Below are positions 8,809 to 17,102 of a stretch of DNA of 64,000 bases, one piece after another. The position numbers were made by a program, and so were the translations under genes. The stretch is from Limiplasma sp964416065 (GTDB taxonomy: Bacteria; Bacillota; Clostridia; Christensenellales; Aristaeellaceae). Positions within the stretch are counted from its first letter, which is position 1. The number at the start of each line of letters is the position of its first letter. A model generated the notes under the pieces. It ran no database searches, was not told the origin of the DNA, and worked only from the letters and a program-made list of their open reading frames with translations. The stretch lies in the NCBI GenBank assembly GCA_964416065.1, contig CAYQCL010000003.1, positions 1 to 64,000 of the forward strand, given 5' to 3'.

Positions 8809-9969
8809 TTACGAAATCTCAGGAATCTCGACCTCAATCTCGCGTCCCAGCTTGGCGGACTTGCAGATGCTGTCGATGATGGCCTGGTTGTAGAGGATCT
8901 GGCTGGACGGCACCGGCGCGGGCGTGCCGTCGGCGATAGCGTCCAGGAAGGAGCGGATCTTGCGGTCGAAGAGGCCCGGCTCGCCGGTGGGCACGATCGG
9001 GATTTCGGTCACGGTTTGAAGACCCGCTACGTCGGTGTAGAGCTTCATGGGGCCGCCCACGGTGCCGTTCCAGCACTCGGTGGAGGGGATGCGGAGCGCG
9101 GCCTTCTTGCCCAGAATGAGCGTGTCGCCCGGGGTGTCCAGATGCATCGCCCAGGAGATGCGAAAGTCCAGCACGATGCCGCCCTCAAGGCGGATAAACG
9201 CGGCCGCGAAGTCGTCGACGTTGAAGCGCTCGGCGTTCTCCTTGGCGCTGTGCTTGAGATCAGCATACTGATATTTTTCGTTGGTGCCAAAAAAGCTGGA
9301 GGTATAGCCCGTCACAGTCAGAGGCTTGGGGTAGCCGATGGCGTTGAGCACCATGTCCAGCGAGTAGCAGCCGATGTCGCCCAAAGCGCCGATGCCGGCG
9401 GTCTTCTGTTCGATAAAGGTGCTGTTGGGGATGCCGCGGCGACGGCCGCCGCCGGTTTGAATGTAGTAGATCTCGCCCAGCTCGCCGGACTCAACGATCT
9501 TCTTGATCATCTGCATATTGGGATCCATGCGGGGCTGGAAGCCGATGGAGAGTAGCTTGCCGCTTTTCTTTTCGGCGCGGATGATTTCGACGGCCTCCTC
9601 GGTGGTCACGCACATGGGCTTTTCAAGCAGCACGTTCACACCCGCGTTCAGCGCGTCAATGGTACACTCGGCGTGGGTCATGTTGTAGGTGCAGACGCTC
9701 ACCGCGTCAAGCCGCTCGTTTGCGAGCATGCTCTTGTGATCAGGATAGCAGTGGGCGCTTTTGAAGCCATAGTGCTCCTTGAACGCCTCAGCCTTTCCGG
9801 GAATAAGATCGGCCAGCGCGATGACCTCGACATCGGGCTGGTTTAGATAGCTCTCCGCGTGTGCCTCCGCGATCCAGCCGGTGCCGATGATGCCGACCTT
9901 AAAGGTACGGCTGTAGGTACGCTTCTCACGTACGGTTTGGGTGAAGTTGGAAAGGACGGTATCGCTCAT
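8809..9969 (-). CDS. Gfo/Idh/MocA family oxidoreductase
   Basis: A 386-residue NAD(P)-dependent sugar or cyclitol dehydrogenase. The Rossmann fold starts at VGIIGTGWIAEAHAESY (about residues 25-41). The family EKPMCVTTEEA motif (about 116-126) carries the conserved Lys of the active site, followed by a GDIGCYSLD segment typical of the C-terminal domain. It is 22 bases downstream of a TIM-barrel isomerase gene in the same direction, a pairing common in inositol and rare-sugar catabolism. The exact substrate cannot be read from sequence. Start ATG 9969 follows AAAAGGAGAAC. Confidence 0.88.
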   Translation of the reverse strand: MSDTVLSNFTQTVREKRTYSRTFKVGIIGTGWIAEAHAESYLNQPDVEVIALADLIPGKAEAFKEHYGFKSAHCYPDHKSMLANERLDAVSVCTYNMTHAECTIDALNAGVNVLLEKPMCVTTEEAVEIIRAEKKSGKLLSIGFQPRMDPNMQMIKKIVESGELGEIYYIQTGGGRRRGIPNSTFIEQKTAGIGALGDIGCYSLDMVLNAIGYPKPLTVTGYTSSFFGTNEKYQYADLKHSAKENAERFNVDDFAAAFIRLEGGIVLDFRISWAMHLDTPGDTLILGKKAALRIPSTECWNGTVGGPMKLYTDVAGLQTVTEIPIVPTGEPGLFDRKIRSFLDAIADGTPAPVPSSQILYNQAIIDSICKSAKLGREIEVEIPEIS

Positions 9970-9990
9970 GGTGATTGTTCTCCTTTTGCG

Positions 9991-10815
9991 TTATTTCAGT
10001 CCCTGGCTTATGAGGGTATCAATGCTCATCTTCGCGGCCTCCAATGGCGTACGGCCTACGCTCGCGTCCTGCTCGACGACGAACCATTCCGCGCCGCTTT
10101 CAATGCCGGCCAGAAGGATTTCCTCGACATTCTGACAGCCATGACCCACGGGACGGAACTCAAAGGCCTGGCCATCCTTCTTTTCCTTCTCGTCGATGCC
10201 GATGAGGGCGTAGGGCGTGGAGCCTTCCTGCTTGCGGCCCACGTAATCCTTCAGGTGGATGACGGGGCAGCGGCCGGAATACTTGCGGATATAGGCGGCA
10301 GGGTCTTCGCCCGCGTATTTGACCCAGCATACATCCAGCTCGGTTTTGAGCAGGCAGGCGGGCACGGCGTTGTAGAGAAAGTCCAGTCCGTACTGACCGC
10401 TGATGTCCACAAACTCAAAGTCATGGTTGTGATATAGCAGGGTCAGTCCCGCCTCCTTCATCAGGCGGGCAAAGCGGTGGATGACGCTGATCGCGTGCGC
10501 GAAGCCGGGCGCCCCAGGACGGGTCTGGTCATCCAGATAGGGAATGGCGATGTAGGGACAGCCGATGGCCTGATGGTAGGCGATGACGCCGAACATGTCA
10601 TCTTCGATCTGCTGGAAGGGGACATGGCTGGAGAGAGCGGTCAGACCGTGCTTGTCAAGCATGGCTTTGATTTCCTCGGCGCTGTGTCCATAGAAGCCGG
10701 CGAATTCCACGCCGTCATAGCCCATGGCCTTGAGGGCGGCGAGGACAGAATCGAGATCACGCTCGGCCTCCTCACGCGCGGAATAGATTTGATACGCAAC
10801 AGGACGTTTTTCCAT
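9991..10815 (-). CDS. sugar phosphate isomerase/epimerase-like TIM-barrel protein
   Basis: A 274-residue member of the xylose isomerase-like/AP endonuclease 2 family. Visible features are YDGVEFAGFYGHS (about 29-41), the metal-site strands LLYHNHDFEF (His and Glu, about 135-144), LDVCWV and VIHLKDY, and a C-terminal FVVEQD. Members isomerise or dehydrate sugars and inositols. It is first in a two-gene leftward operon with the oxidoreductase. The start is ATG 10815, seven bases after TAAGGAGGTG; the longer open frame would run into the divergent promoter region. Confidence 0.85.
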   Translation of the reverse strand: MEKRPVAYQIYSAREEAERDLDSVLAALKAMGYDGVEFAGFYGHSAEEIKAMLDKHGLTALSSHVPFQQIEDDMFGVIAYHQAIGCPYIAIPYLDDQTRPGAPGFAHAISVIHRFARLMKEAGLTLLYHNHDFEFVDISGQYGLDFLYNAVPACLLKTELDVCWVKYAGEDPAAYIRKYSGRCPVIHLKDYVGRKQEGSTPYALIGIDEKEKKDGQAFEFRPVGHGCQNVEEILLAGIESGAEWFVVEQDASVGRTPLEAAKMSIDTLISQGLK

Positions 10816-10845
10816 TGTGGGGAACACCTCCTTAAATATGCTTCC

Positions 10846-10874
10846 ATTATAGTCATAGAGGGCTTCCCTGTCGC
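10846..10874 (-). promoter_or_regulatory. promoter of the isomerase/oxidoreductase operon
   Basis: On the minus strand TATAAT (10846-10851) with a 17-base spacer and GCGACA as the -35 (10869-10874, four of six matches). The weak -35 suits activation by the divergent AraC-type regulator. Confidence 0.55.
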
Positions 10875-10939
10875 GCCACTTTGTGATATGATTATGCCAA
10901 AATCCGCTATTCATGTTCTGCCCGAAAGGAGGGGAAAGC

Positions 10940-11761
10940 ATGCAGCGCTTCTACGAGCTGTCACGGGATGAAACGCCGCGCACACAGGCATGGTATATTG
11001 ATAACAACGAATATCTTGCCCATTTTCACAGTACCATCGAATTGGTGTATGTGGAGGAGGGCGCGTTGAATGTGATGCAGGACGGCGCTTCCGCGCTTGT
11101 GCCGAGCGGATGTCTGATAGTCAATTCCAGCTATATGCTGCACAGCTATTCCACGCCGGAAAGCTCGCGGATCATCGTGGTCACGATCCCGCTCAGCGCG
11201 GTTCCTGCGCTGCGCACGCTCCTTGCGCAAAACCGCTTTGCCAAAGGCGTTGTGGATGTGCGGCGCATACCGGAATACCGCCGCATCCTGCGTATGATGG
11301 CCGCTCCTGAGAACCGCGCCAACGTGCGCTTTATCAACAGCCTGGGTGAAGCCCTGCTCGCGCTCTTAATCGAAAACATCGGGCTTCGGGAGAGCACCTC
11401 GGAGGGCGATCTTTTGAAAAAGATTCTCATCTATTTGCAGGAGCACGCCGCCGAGCCGCTGACGGTCGGGGAAGCGGCGGCGCATTTCGGGTACAGCGCC
11501 GGCCGCTTTTCCCATATTTTCAACGAACGCATCGGCTGCTCCTTCACACGCTATCTCAACAGCCTGCGCTGTGGCATGGCGCGAAGAATGCTGGCGGAGG
11601 GAACGTCCTCACTGGCGGAGGGGACGTCCTCACTCATCGACGTGGCGACGGCCTGCGGCTTTTCCAGCCTTCGCACCTTCCATCGCGTATATAAGGCATA
11701 CGCCGGACAGACGCCGCGCGCCGAGGCAAACGGGAAAACGAGCAAGGAACCGGAACAGTGA
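10940..11761 (+). CDS. AraC family regulator with a tandem duplication in the DNA-binding domain
   Basis: A 273-residue regulator: N-terminal cupin-like sensing domain (about 1-130, with the HFHSTIELVYVEEG run near 30) and C-terminal AraC double helix-turn-helix (about 165-260). It is divergent from the isomerase/oxidoreductase pair and probably controls it. Between the two helix-turn-helix motifs the chain reads LAEGTSS LAEGTSS before LIDVATACGFSS, because 21 bases are repeated. Normal AraC domains have only one copy, so seven extra residues lengthen the connection between helices. Start ATG 10940 follows AAAGGAGGGG. Confidence 0.88.
   Translation: MQRFYELSRDETPRTQAWYIDNNEYLAHFHSTIELVYVEEGALNVMQDGASALVPSGCLIVNSSYMLHSYSTPESSRIIVVTIPLSAVPALRTLLAQNRFAKGVVDVRRIPEYRRILRMMAAPENRANVRFINSLGEALLALLIENIGLRESTSEGDLLKKILIYLQEHAAEPLTVGEAAAHFGYSAGRFSHIFNERIGCSFTRYLNSLRCGMARRMLAEGTSSLAEGTSSLIDVATACGFSSLRTFHRVYKAYAGQTPRAEANGKTSKEPEQ
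11591..11632 (+). repeat. 21-base tandem duplication inside the AraC gene
   Basis: Units 11591-11611 and 11612-11632 are identical except for one A/G difference. Each codes for LAEGTSS in frame. The near identity points to a recent slippage or duplication event. Confidence 0.95.
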
Positions 11762-11773
11762 TTTAGCTCATTT

Positions 11774-11821
11774 CGCCAGAATGTTAAAAAAGCCGCGCTT
11801 TTTTGAAAGCTCTGGCGTTTT
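11774..11821. terminator. nested bidirectional terminator between convergent genes
   Basis: An outer stem CGCCAGA/TCTGGCG (11774-11780, 11811-11817) followed by TTTTT encloses an inner hairpin AAAAAAGC-CGC-GCTTTTTT. Together they can stop both the rightward AraC transcript and the leftward SPFH transcript. Confidence 0.65.
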
Positions 11822-11831
11822 TAATATTTTG

Positions 11832-11860
11832 AGGCGGCATGGCCAAAGGCCATGCCGCCT
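11832..11860. repeat. perfect 13-base-arm hairpin
   Basis: AGGCGGCATGGCC, AAA, then its exact complement. It is not followed by a T run on either strand. It sits just past the SPFH gene and may protect that transcript's 3' end. Confidence 0.7.
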
Positions 11861-11880
11861 ACGATTTCCGATTCGCAGAT

Positions 11881-12918
11881 TCAGCCGAGCTGATGGCCGC
11901 AATTCGCGCAGAATTTCGCGCCCGCTTCGAGCTTCTGACCACATTCGGGGCAGAAACGTCCCGCGTTTCCCTGCTGCGCGCCGCATTCGGGGCAGAACTT
12001 GCTTCCCTGAGGAATGGGTTTGCCGCATGCGGTACAGGCGGTTTGCGCCGCGGCGGGGGAGGCGTTCATGCTCTGCGTGAACATCTGTCCCATCATCGCG
12101 CCCGCGCCCATGCCGACGCCCATGCCGACCATGCCACCGTTGGGGTTGTTGGCGGCCTCGCGCATCGCCTCGGCAGCCTGGAACTGCGTATATTTGTTCA
12201 AATCGCCGACTACACCCATGGAGGTGCGCTTGTCGATGGCCTTCTCGACCTCCTCCGGCAGGCTGATGTTCTCGATCACGAAGCTGCACAGCGTGAGGCC
12301 GAGCGCCTCAACCTTGGGATTGAGCGCCTGAAGCACATACTGACCAAGCTCGGTGTAGTTGGCGGCGAGATCGAGGGCGGGAATCTTGCTCTGGGCGATC
12401 GCGTCGCTCAGACCGCTTACGACCACGCTCTTGATCTGTCCCTCTACACCCTCGACCGTAAAGAGCGAGCTGGTGCCAAAGACCTCCTTCATGAAGACGG
12501 CGGGATCCTTCACGCGGAAGGAGAAGGAGCCGAAGGCGCGGATACGGATCATGCCAAATTCGCTGTCGCGCATCATGACGGGGTTGGCCGTGCCCCATTT
12601 GCGATCCATAAACTGCTTGGTGTTAACGAAATAGACATCGCTTTTAAAGGGCGAGTTGAAGCCGAACTTCCACGCCTTCAGCGCGGTCATGACGGGCATA
12701 TTCTGCGTCGTCAGCTCATGACGGCCCGGCCCGAAAACATCGGCCAAACGGCCCTCGTCGACAAACACGGCCGCCTGGCTTTCGCGCACGGTGAGCTGCG
12801 CGCCCATCATGATCTCCTTGCCGTTCATGTCATATTTGTGAACCATGGTGTTGGACGTGCTGTCCGTCCATTCGATCACATCCACCAATTGTCCCTTTAC
12901 CATATCCAGAATTCCCAT
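11881..12918 (-). CDS. SPFH-domain protein with C-terminal zinc ribbons (YdjI-like)
   Basis: A 345-residue protein. The SPFH/band-7-like part covers about residues 20-240, with segments RESQAAVFVDEG and FRVKDPAVFMKEVFG. A Gly/Met-rich linker (GGMVGMGVGMGAGAMMGQM) comes next. The tail has a zinc ribbon CTACGKPIPQGSKFCPECG and a second one FCPECGQKLEAGAKFCANCG. This layout matches B. subtilis YdjI, a membrane-stress-linked protein associated with PspA. No membrane helix is seen, so membrane attachment must be peripheral. It follows the receiver-like gene by 19 bases and shares its promoter. YdjG- and YdjH-like genes lie nearby on the other strand. Confidence 0.85.
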   Translation of the reverse strand: MGILDMVKGQLVDVIEWTDSTSNTMVHKYDMNGKEIMMGAQLTVRESQAAVFVDEGRLADVFGPGRHELTTQNMPVMTALKAWKFGFNSPFKSDVYFVNTKQFMDRKWGTANPVMMRDSEFGMIRIRAFGSFSFRVKDPAVFMKEVFGTSSLFTVEGVEGQIKSVVVSGLSDAIAQSKIPALDLAANYTELGQYVLQALNPKVEALGLTLCSFVIENISLPEEVEKAIDKRTSMGVVGDLNKYTQFQAAEAMREAANNPNGGMVGMGVGMGAGAMMGQMFTQSMNASPAAAQTACTACGKPIPQGSKFCPECGAQQGNAGRFCPECGQKLEAGAKFCANCGHQLG

Positions 12919-12937
12919 ATATTTCTCCTTCCCGCGC

Positions 12938-13735
12938 TCAAAGAGCGTCTATGTTTTCCGCAGTAAAAACCGAAAGTCCTGCGAAACAGCGTACTTCCAT
13001 CACCGACAGACGAAGACCCAGATATCGTTCAATCTGCTCGATAGTCTCATGGATATACTCATAGGCCGCGTTCTCGCTGATGCCGTCCTCCAAGGAATTG
13101 GGATAGCACAGCACGCGCACCTCCTCCAGAGAGACCACCGCCACATGGATTCGCATGTTATCATGACTGCGGCCGAAGAAATTGAGAAGCGCCGTTTCCA
13201 GCCGGTCGCTGCCATAGTGCCAGCGCTCGGCCATAAAGCTGTCGTCCGTGGGCAGGGCCAGGCGGGCCAGCACGCAGGGAACGTCGGGCCGCTCGACGCA
13301 GCGATAAAGCGTCAGCTGACGCTTAAGCTCCTCCACGGTGGGAACCATGCCGGCTATCAGCCTTCGCATCCAGCGTTCACGCTGAAGCCCCAGCTTGTAG
13401 CTGTCGTCGTATTCGTCGTTGGAATCGTCCGCGCTCAGCCGGGTCAGAAGACTATACAGCTCGCGGATGATCTTGAATTGCTCTTCAGCGGAGGCGGCGA
13501 TCTGAAAAATGGGCATGTCAGGGCAGTTTTCGTCGAGATATGTCCTTAACGGTTCAAGCGTCGGCAGGGCGTCCACCGCGATGGCGTCGATGTGATGCTT
13601 GTGCATGCACTCCACGGCCTCCTCCACGCTGGCGCGAAGCCTGGGCGGCTTGATGCCCATCGCTTCCCATCCCTCCATGGAGGCGAACATATCCCTTACT
13701 CGTTGGTCATCGGTGACAATCAGAAGTCTGTACAC
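12938..13735 (-). CDS. receiver-like protein without an output domain
   Basis: A 265-residue protein. Residues 1-115 resemble a response-regulator receiver: YRLLIVTDDQRVRDMF with an acidic pair, then DAIAVDALP, whose Asp would be the phosphorylation site. The rest resembles the middle region of YesN-type regulators (RWMRRLIAGMVPTVEELKRQL, then a segment with VLARLALP). The AraC DNA-binding domain that should follow is absent. The start is GTG 13735, six bases after TGGAGGT. It may sense signals for the SPFH protein made from the same transcript. There is no histidine kinase gene beside it. Confidence 0.7.
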   Translation of the reverse strand: MYRLLIVTDDQRVRDMFASMEGWEAMGIKPPRLRASVEEAVECMHKHHIDAIAVDALPTLEPLRTYLDENCPDMPIFQIAASAEEQFKIIRELYSLLTRLSADDSNDEYDDSYKLGLQRERWMRRLIAGMVPTVEELKRQLTLYRCVERPDVPCVLARLALPTDDSFMAERWHYGSDRLETALLNFFGRSHDNMRIHVAVVSLEEVRVLCYPNSLEDGISENAAYEYIHETIEQIERYLGLRLSVMEVRCFAGLSVFTAENIDAL

Positions 13736-13769
13736 TCGTTTACCTCCAAATCTCAATGCTACAAACTTC

Positions 13770-13798
13770 ATTATACATGGTCATCCTACAAATTTCAA
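13770..13798 (-). promoter_or_regulatory. promoter of the receiver/SPFH operon
   Basis: Minus strand TTGAAA (13793-13798), 17-base spacer, TATAAT (13770-13775). The -35 lies inside a perfect dyad, so access is probably regulated. Confidence 0.8.
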
Positions 13799-13817
13799 TG
13801 GCTGAAATTTGTAGGAT
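13783..13817. promoter_or_regulatory. 15-base-arm dyad over the -35, with a third half-site
   Basis: ATCCTACAAATTTCA (13783-13797), five bases, then the exact complement (13803-13817). A third copy, CTACAAACTTCA (13759-13770), lies across the start-site side of the -10 with one mismatch to the arm. This could be an operator, or the 3' hairpin of the upstream gene, whose stop codon it touches. Confidence 0.65.
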
Positions 13818-15004
13818 CAGTCCATGAGCCACGAAGGCTCCCAGATCAGCCTTTCCAGCCCATGGAAGCGCCTCAGGCGGTTGAGTGTATCCTCAAGCTC
13901 CCATAAAAAACGGTCCGTTACGCGCAGGCCGCTTTCGGGCCAGAAACGGCGTACCCGAAGCGCGCTCTCTCTGCGGTCGCACACGGGCTCGATGCGGCCC
14001 GCGAATCGCTCGCCGTACAGCACGGGAAGAACGTAATAGCCATAGCGGCGTTGGGCTTCGGGCGTGTAGATCTCCCACTTATAGGAGAAATCGAACAGCG
14101 CGGCAATGAGGCCGCGATCCCACAGCAGACAATCCAGCGGCGGAAGAAAGCGCACGTGCTTTTCCATGGAGAAGGGCTCACGGGCGGCGGAGAGCGCCTC
14201 GTGCTCCTCCGCGCGGATATACAACGGACGGCTGATCCCCTCCACCTCGACCGACTCGACGCGCCCGTCGGTCTCCAGCGCGGCGAATACCTCATTGCGC
14301 GCCCTCGCGCTGAGGCCGTCCACACCCAGCCAGGCGTCGCTGGGCGCGTTCCATAGCAGCCCGATCGCGCTAATGCGTCGGAGCACCTGCCACTCCTGAC
14401 GCTCCAGGACGCTGCCAAATGGGTCAGGGGCGTCCAGAAGCGCCTTTGGAAGACAGTCGCTCGCCAGCGCGTAGCTTTTGACCGAGCCCGTTTTATGATG
14501 GATCACCAGCTCGCCTCGAAAGTACAACGTTTCCAGCGCGGCGCGGCCCAGGGTGGTCGCGCTCCAATACCAATCGGTCTTCTCCTTCATGGCCAGATCC
14601 TGCGCGGACAGACTCCCACGCTCATGCACGGTCTTGAGAATCTGGGGAATCACGGGCTCAACACTTTCGCTGCCGCGCGTATGCTTGCGAAAATTCTCAC
14701 GCAGGAACTCCAGACAGGGCCAGTCCTCGGTCAGCATGACGCACATATTTTTATCGAAATAGTCCATAAGCACCCGATCCCGATAGAGAAGGTCGGAAAG
14801 CATTTCACGCGAGAAGCCCTTGACGCGCGCAAGAAAAGCCAGCTCATGGCTTCGGCCGCAGACGTCGATGGGGTCGTATTGTACGCAGCCGACTTGGCGC
14901 ACATACTCCAGCAGCCCCCTGCTCCCGCTGAAGCGGTCCGCACCCATCAACCCCTGTCTTTTGAGCAGAAAACGGCATGCCTGCGATCTGCGTATCCGTT
15001 CCAT
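13817..15004 (-). CDS. YcaQ/AlkX-like winged-helix DNA glycosylase
   Basis: A 395-residue member of the HTH_42/AlkZ-like family. E. coli YcaQ (AlkX) and Streptomyces AlkZ remove alkylated bases and unhook interstrand crosslinks. The segment VGCVQYDPIDVCGRSHEL near residue 40 carries Gln-Tyr-Asp, matching the QxD catalytic motif of YcaQ-type members rather than the QxQ of AlkZ. The C-terminal half has RFLPPLDCLLWDRGLI and the conserved YGYYVLPVLYGERFAGRI run. Length is typical. The start ATG follows TGGAGGC. It has its own promoter, divergent from the zinc-ribbon gene. Confidence 0.85.
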   Translation of the reverse strand: MERIRRSQACRFLLKRQGLMGADRFSGSRGLLEYVRQVGCVQYDPIDVCGRSHELAFLARVKGFSREMLSDLLYRDRVLMDYFDKNMCVMLTEDWPCLEFLRENFRKHTRGSESVEPVIPQILKTVHERGSLSAQDLAMKEKTDWYWSATTLGRAALETLYFRGELVIHHKTGSVKSYALASDCLPKALLDAPDPFGSVLERQEWQVLRRISAIGLLWNAPSDAWLGVDGLSARARNEVFAALETDGRVESVEVEGISRPLYIRAEEHEALSAAREPFSMEKHVRFLPPLDCLLWDRGLIAALFDFSYKWEIYTPEAQRRYGYYVLPVLYGERFAGRIEPVCDRRESALRVRRFWPESGLRVTDRFLWELEDTLNRLRRFHGLERLIWEPSWLMD

Positions 15005-15039
15005 GAGGACGCCTCCATTTTGGCTTGCTGATTCAAGCT

Positions 15040-15069
15040 ATCTTAGCATGAGGAACAAATGTTCGTCAA
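15040..15069 (-). promoter_or_regulatory. promoter of the YcaQ-like gene
   Basis: Minus strand TTGACG (15064-15069), 18-base spacer, TAAGAT (15040-15045). Confidence 0.65.
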
Positions 15070-15084
15070 TGACTTTTTCATGCG

Positions 15085-15113
15085 TTGTGTTTTTACAAAG
15101 CGCATGGTATAAT
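15085..15113 (+). promoter_or_regulatory. promoter of the zinc-ribbon/TPM operon
   Basis: TTGTGT (15085-15090), 17-base spacer, TATAAT (15108-15113), 57 bases before the start codon. Back to back with the promoter of the YcaQ-like gene. Confidence 0.7.
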
Positions 15114-15170
15114 AAAATGGTTTGATTCTACGGATCCATGAGTTGGACTGATCATAGAAGAGGTGGGAAA

Positions 15171-16217
15171 ATGGGCGGTACGGTTTATAAATGCCCCAGC
15201 TGCGGCGCGTATCTGAATTTCGATCCCGAAAGCCAGCAATGGAAATGTCCGTTCTGTGACTCTCAGTTTCAGGAAAAGGAATTGCTGGAACGTGAGAAAC
15301 AGGAAGAGAAAAACGAGAAGACCGCTCAGGCTTCCCAGGGCGAGCAGATGGTCTATCATTGCCCCAACTGCGGCAGCGAGATCATGACGGACGAGACGAC
15401 CATCGCGACGCATTGCTATTATTGCCACAGCCCCGTCGTGCTTCAGGGCAAGCTGGAAAGCGATATGCGTCCTGACAGCGTTCTGCCCTTCACGATAGAC
15501 AAGGACAAGGCTGTGAAGACCTTCATGGACTGGGTGAAGGGCAAGCGCTTTGTGCCCAAGGGCTTTTTCAGCCAGCAGGAGATTGAAACGATGAGCGGCG
15601 TGTACTATCCGCATTTTGTGACGGAATGTGAGGTGGACGGCTCGATCGATGGCGAGGGCCGCAACGTGAGCGTCGCGGATACGGGCAATTATATCGTCAC
15701 CTCCACCCGTCACTATCATGTGCGCCGCGAGGCGGATATCCATTTCCAAAACATCATGCGGCCGGCGCTTTCCAGCACCAACCGCAAGCTGTCCGACGGC
15801 ATTCATCCCTTTCCGCTGGAAAAGGCGAAGCCGTTCACGGGCGCGTATCTGTCAGGCTTCCTGGCCGAACGGCGGGATATGGACGCCGAGTCGATCCGCG
15901 AGGACGTTGAGCAGGAGGTACAGGGCTATGTGCAGCCGCTTTTGTCAGACGATCTGACGGGCTATGATCAGTATAGCGTGAACGCCTTCTCCAGGCTGAA
16001 GGGACTGAAGAGCCGCTATCTGCTTCTGCCCACCTGGGTGCTGACATACCCCAACAGACAGGATGTGAAAAACCCCTATTATTATGTTATGAACGGTTGT
16101 ACCGGAGAGGTCTGCGGCAAGCTGCCCATTGATAAAAAGAAGCTCTATCTGACCGGCCTTGGCATCATGGCGGCGATTTTTGCGGTGGGCTGCGTTTTGA
16201 GCTATTTCCTATTCTGA
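15171..16217 (+). CDS. zinc-ribbon membrane protein (YdjG-like)
   Basis: A 348-residue protein with two N-terminal zinc ribbons: YKCPSCGAYLNFDPESQQW then KCPFC (about 6-35), and YHCPNCG then HCYYC (about 70-100). A long soluble domain follows. A single C-terminal membrane helix (LTGLGIMAAIFAVGCVLSYF) ends the chain, anchoring it with the bulk in the cytoplasm. It resembles B. subtilis YdjG, encoded beside YdjH and YdjI. The start ATG 15171 follows AGAAGAGGTGGG; the ATG at 15138 lacks a ribosome site. The TPM gene begins 17 bases after its stop. Confidence 0.82.
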   Translation: MGGTVYKCPSCGAYLNFDPESQQWKCPFCDSQFQEKELLEREKQEEKNEKTAQASQGEQMVYHCPNCGSEIMTDETTIATHCYYCHSPVVLQGKLESDMRPDSVLPFTIDKDKAVKTFMDWVKGKRFVPKGFFSQQEIETMSGVYYPHFVTECEVDGSIDGEGRNVSVADTGNYIVTSTRHYHVRREADIHFQNIMRPALSSTNRKLSDGIHPFPLEKAKPFTGAYLSGFLAERRDMDAESIREDVEQEVQGYVQPLLSDDLTGYDQYSVNAFSRLKGLKSRYLLLPTWVLTYPNRQDVKNPYYYVMNGCTGEVCGKLPIDKKKLYLTGLGIMAAIFAVGCVLSYFLF

Positions 16218-16234
16218 TCAAAGGAGAAGGAAGC

Positions 16235-17083
16235 ATGAAAAGGCGTTTGGCGGCGATTCTGGCCGCGTTGACCGTTCTGATCCTCGCGCTACCCGCGATG
16301 GCGGCGGAGGATACGCGCATCTTTGACCGCGCGGGGCTCTTCAGTGCCTCGGAGGAAGAGACCCTTTCGGAGAGAATCGCGGCGTTTCAGGAAAACACTG
16401 GCATGGACTTTGTCATTGTCACCTCCCGCGAGGCGCATGACGATTCCAGCCAGCAGCAGATCGCGGATGCCTTCTATGACCGCGGCGGCTTCGGGCTGGA
16501 TGAGGAAAACAGCGGTATCCTGTACTATATCGACATGTATGAGCGGCATCACTATCTTTTCACGACGGGCCGGATGATCGACTACATGACGGACGAGCGC
16601 ATCGACAGCGCGATCGATGCCTGCAAGACCTATCTGAGCCGCGGCGACTATGCGGGCGCCGCGCAGCACATGCTTTCCCTGGTGGAGAATGATGTCAAGC
16701 AGGGAATTCCGGAAGGACGGTATCGCTACGATGTGGTGACCGGCCAGCGCCTTACTGCGCGGCACAAGGCACTCACCACGGGCGAGATGCTTGTCTGTGC
16801 CATCATCGCCGCTGTGGTCGGGCTCATTTTCGTCTCCGGCGTGCGATCCCGCTACAAGCTCAAAGGCAGCACCTATGAGTACCGTTTCCGCGAGAACAGC
16901 GCTGTCAGGCTGACCGGACGCACTGACGATTATATGCGCACCACCACCACGCGCACCCGCAAGGCCTCTCCGCCGCCCTCAAGGGGACATGGCGGACATG
17001 GCGGACATGGCGGCTTCGGCGGCGGCAGCGGGGTTCACTCCAGCGACGGCGTGTCTCATGGCGGCGGAGGCGGGCGCTTCTGA
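16235..17083 (+). CDS. TPM-domain membrane protein (YdjH/YgcG-like)
   Basis: A 282-residue protein with a signal peptide (MKRRLAAILAALTVLILALP, cleavage near AMA-AE, residues 23-24). An extracytoplasmic TPM domain follows (about 28-150, opening with DTRIFDRAGLFSASEEE). A membrane helix (about 187-205) comes next, then a short tail ending in repeated GHG units and a GGGGGR run. TPM proteins take part in photosystem repair or membrane-protein quality control in other groups; in Firmicutes YdjH belongs to a membrane-stress set. It lies between the zinc-ribbon gene and a permease in one rightward operon. The Gly/His tail is low-complexity and could bind metal. Confidence 0.82.
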   Translation: MKRRLAAILAALTVLILALPAMAAEDTRIFDRAGLFSASEEETLSERIAAFQENTGMDFVIVTSREAHDDSSQQQIADAFYDRGGFGLDEENSGILYYIDMYERHHYLFTTGRMIDYMTDERIDSAIDACKTYLSRGDYAGAAQHMLSLVENDVKQGIPEGRYRYDVVTGQRLTARHKALTTGEMLVCAIIAAVVGLIFVSGVRSRYKLKGSTYEYRFRENSAVRLTGRTDDYMRTTTTRTRKASPPPSRGHGGHGGHGGFGGGSGVHSSDGVSHGGGGGRF

Positions 17084-17102
17084 TCAGCGGAAAGGAAAGC
17101 AT

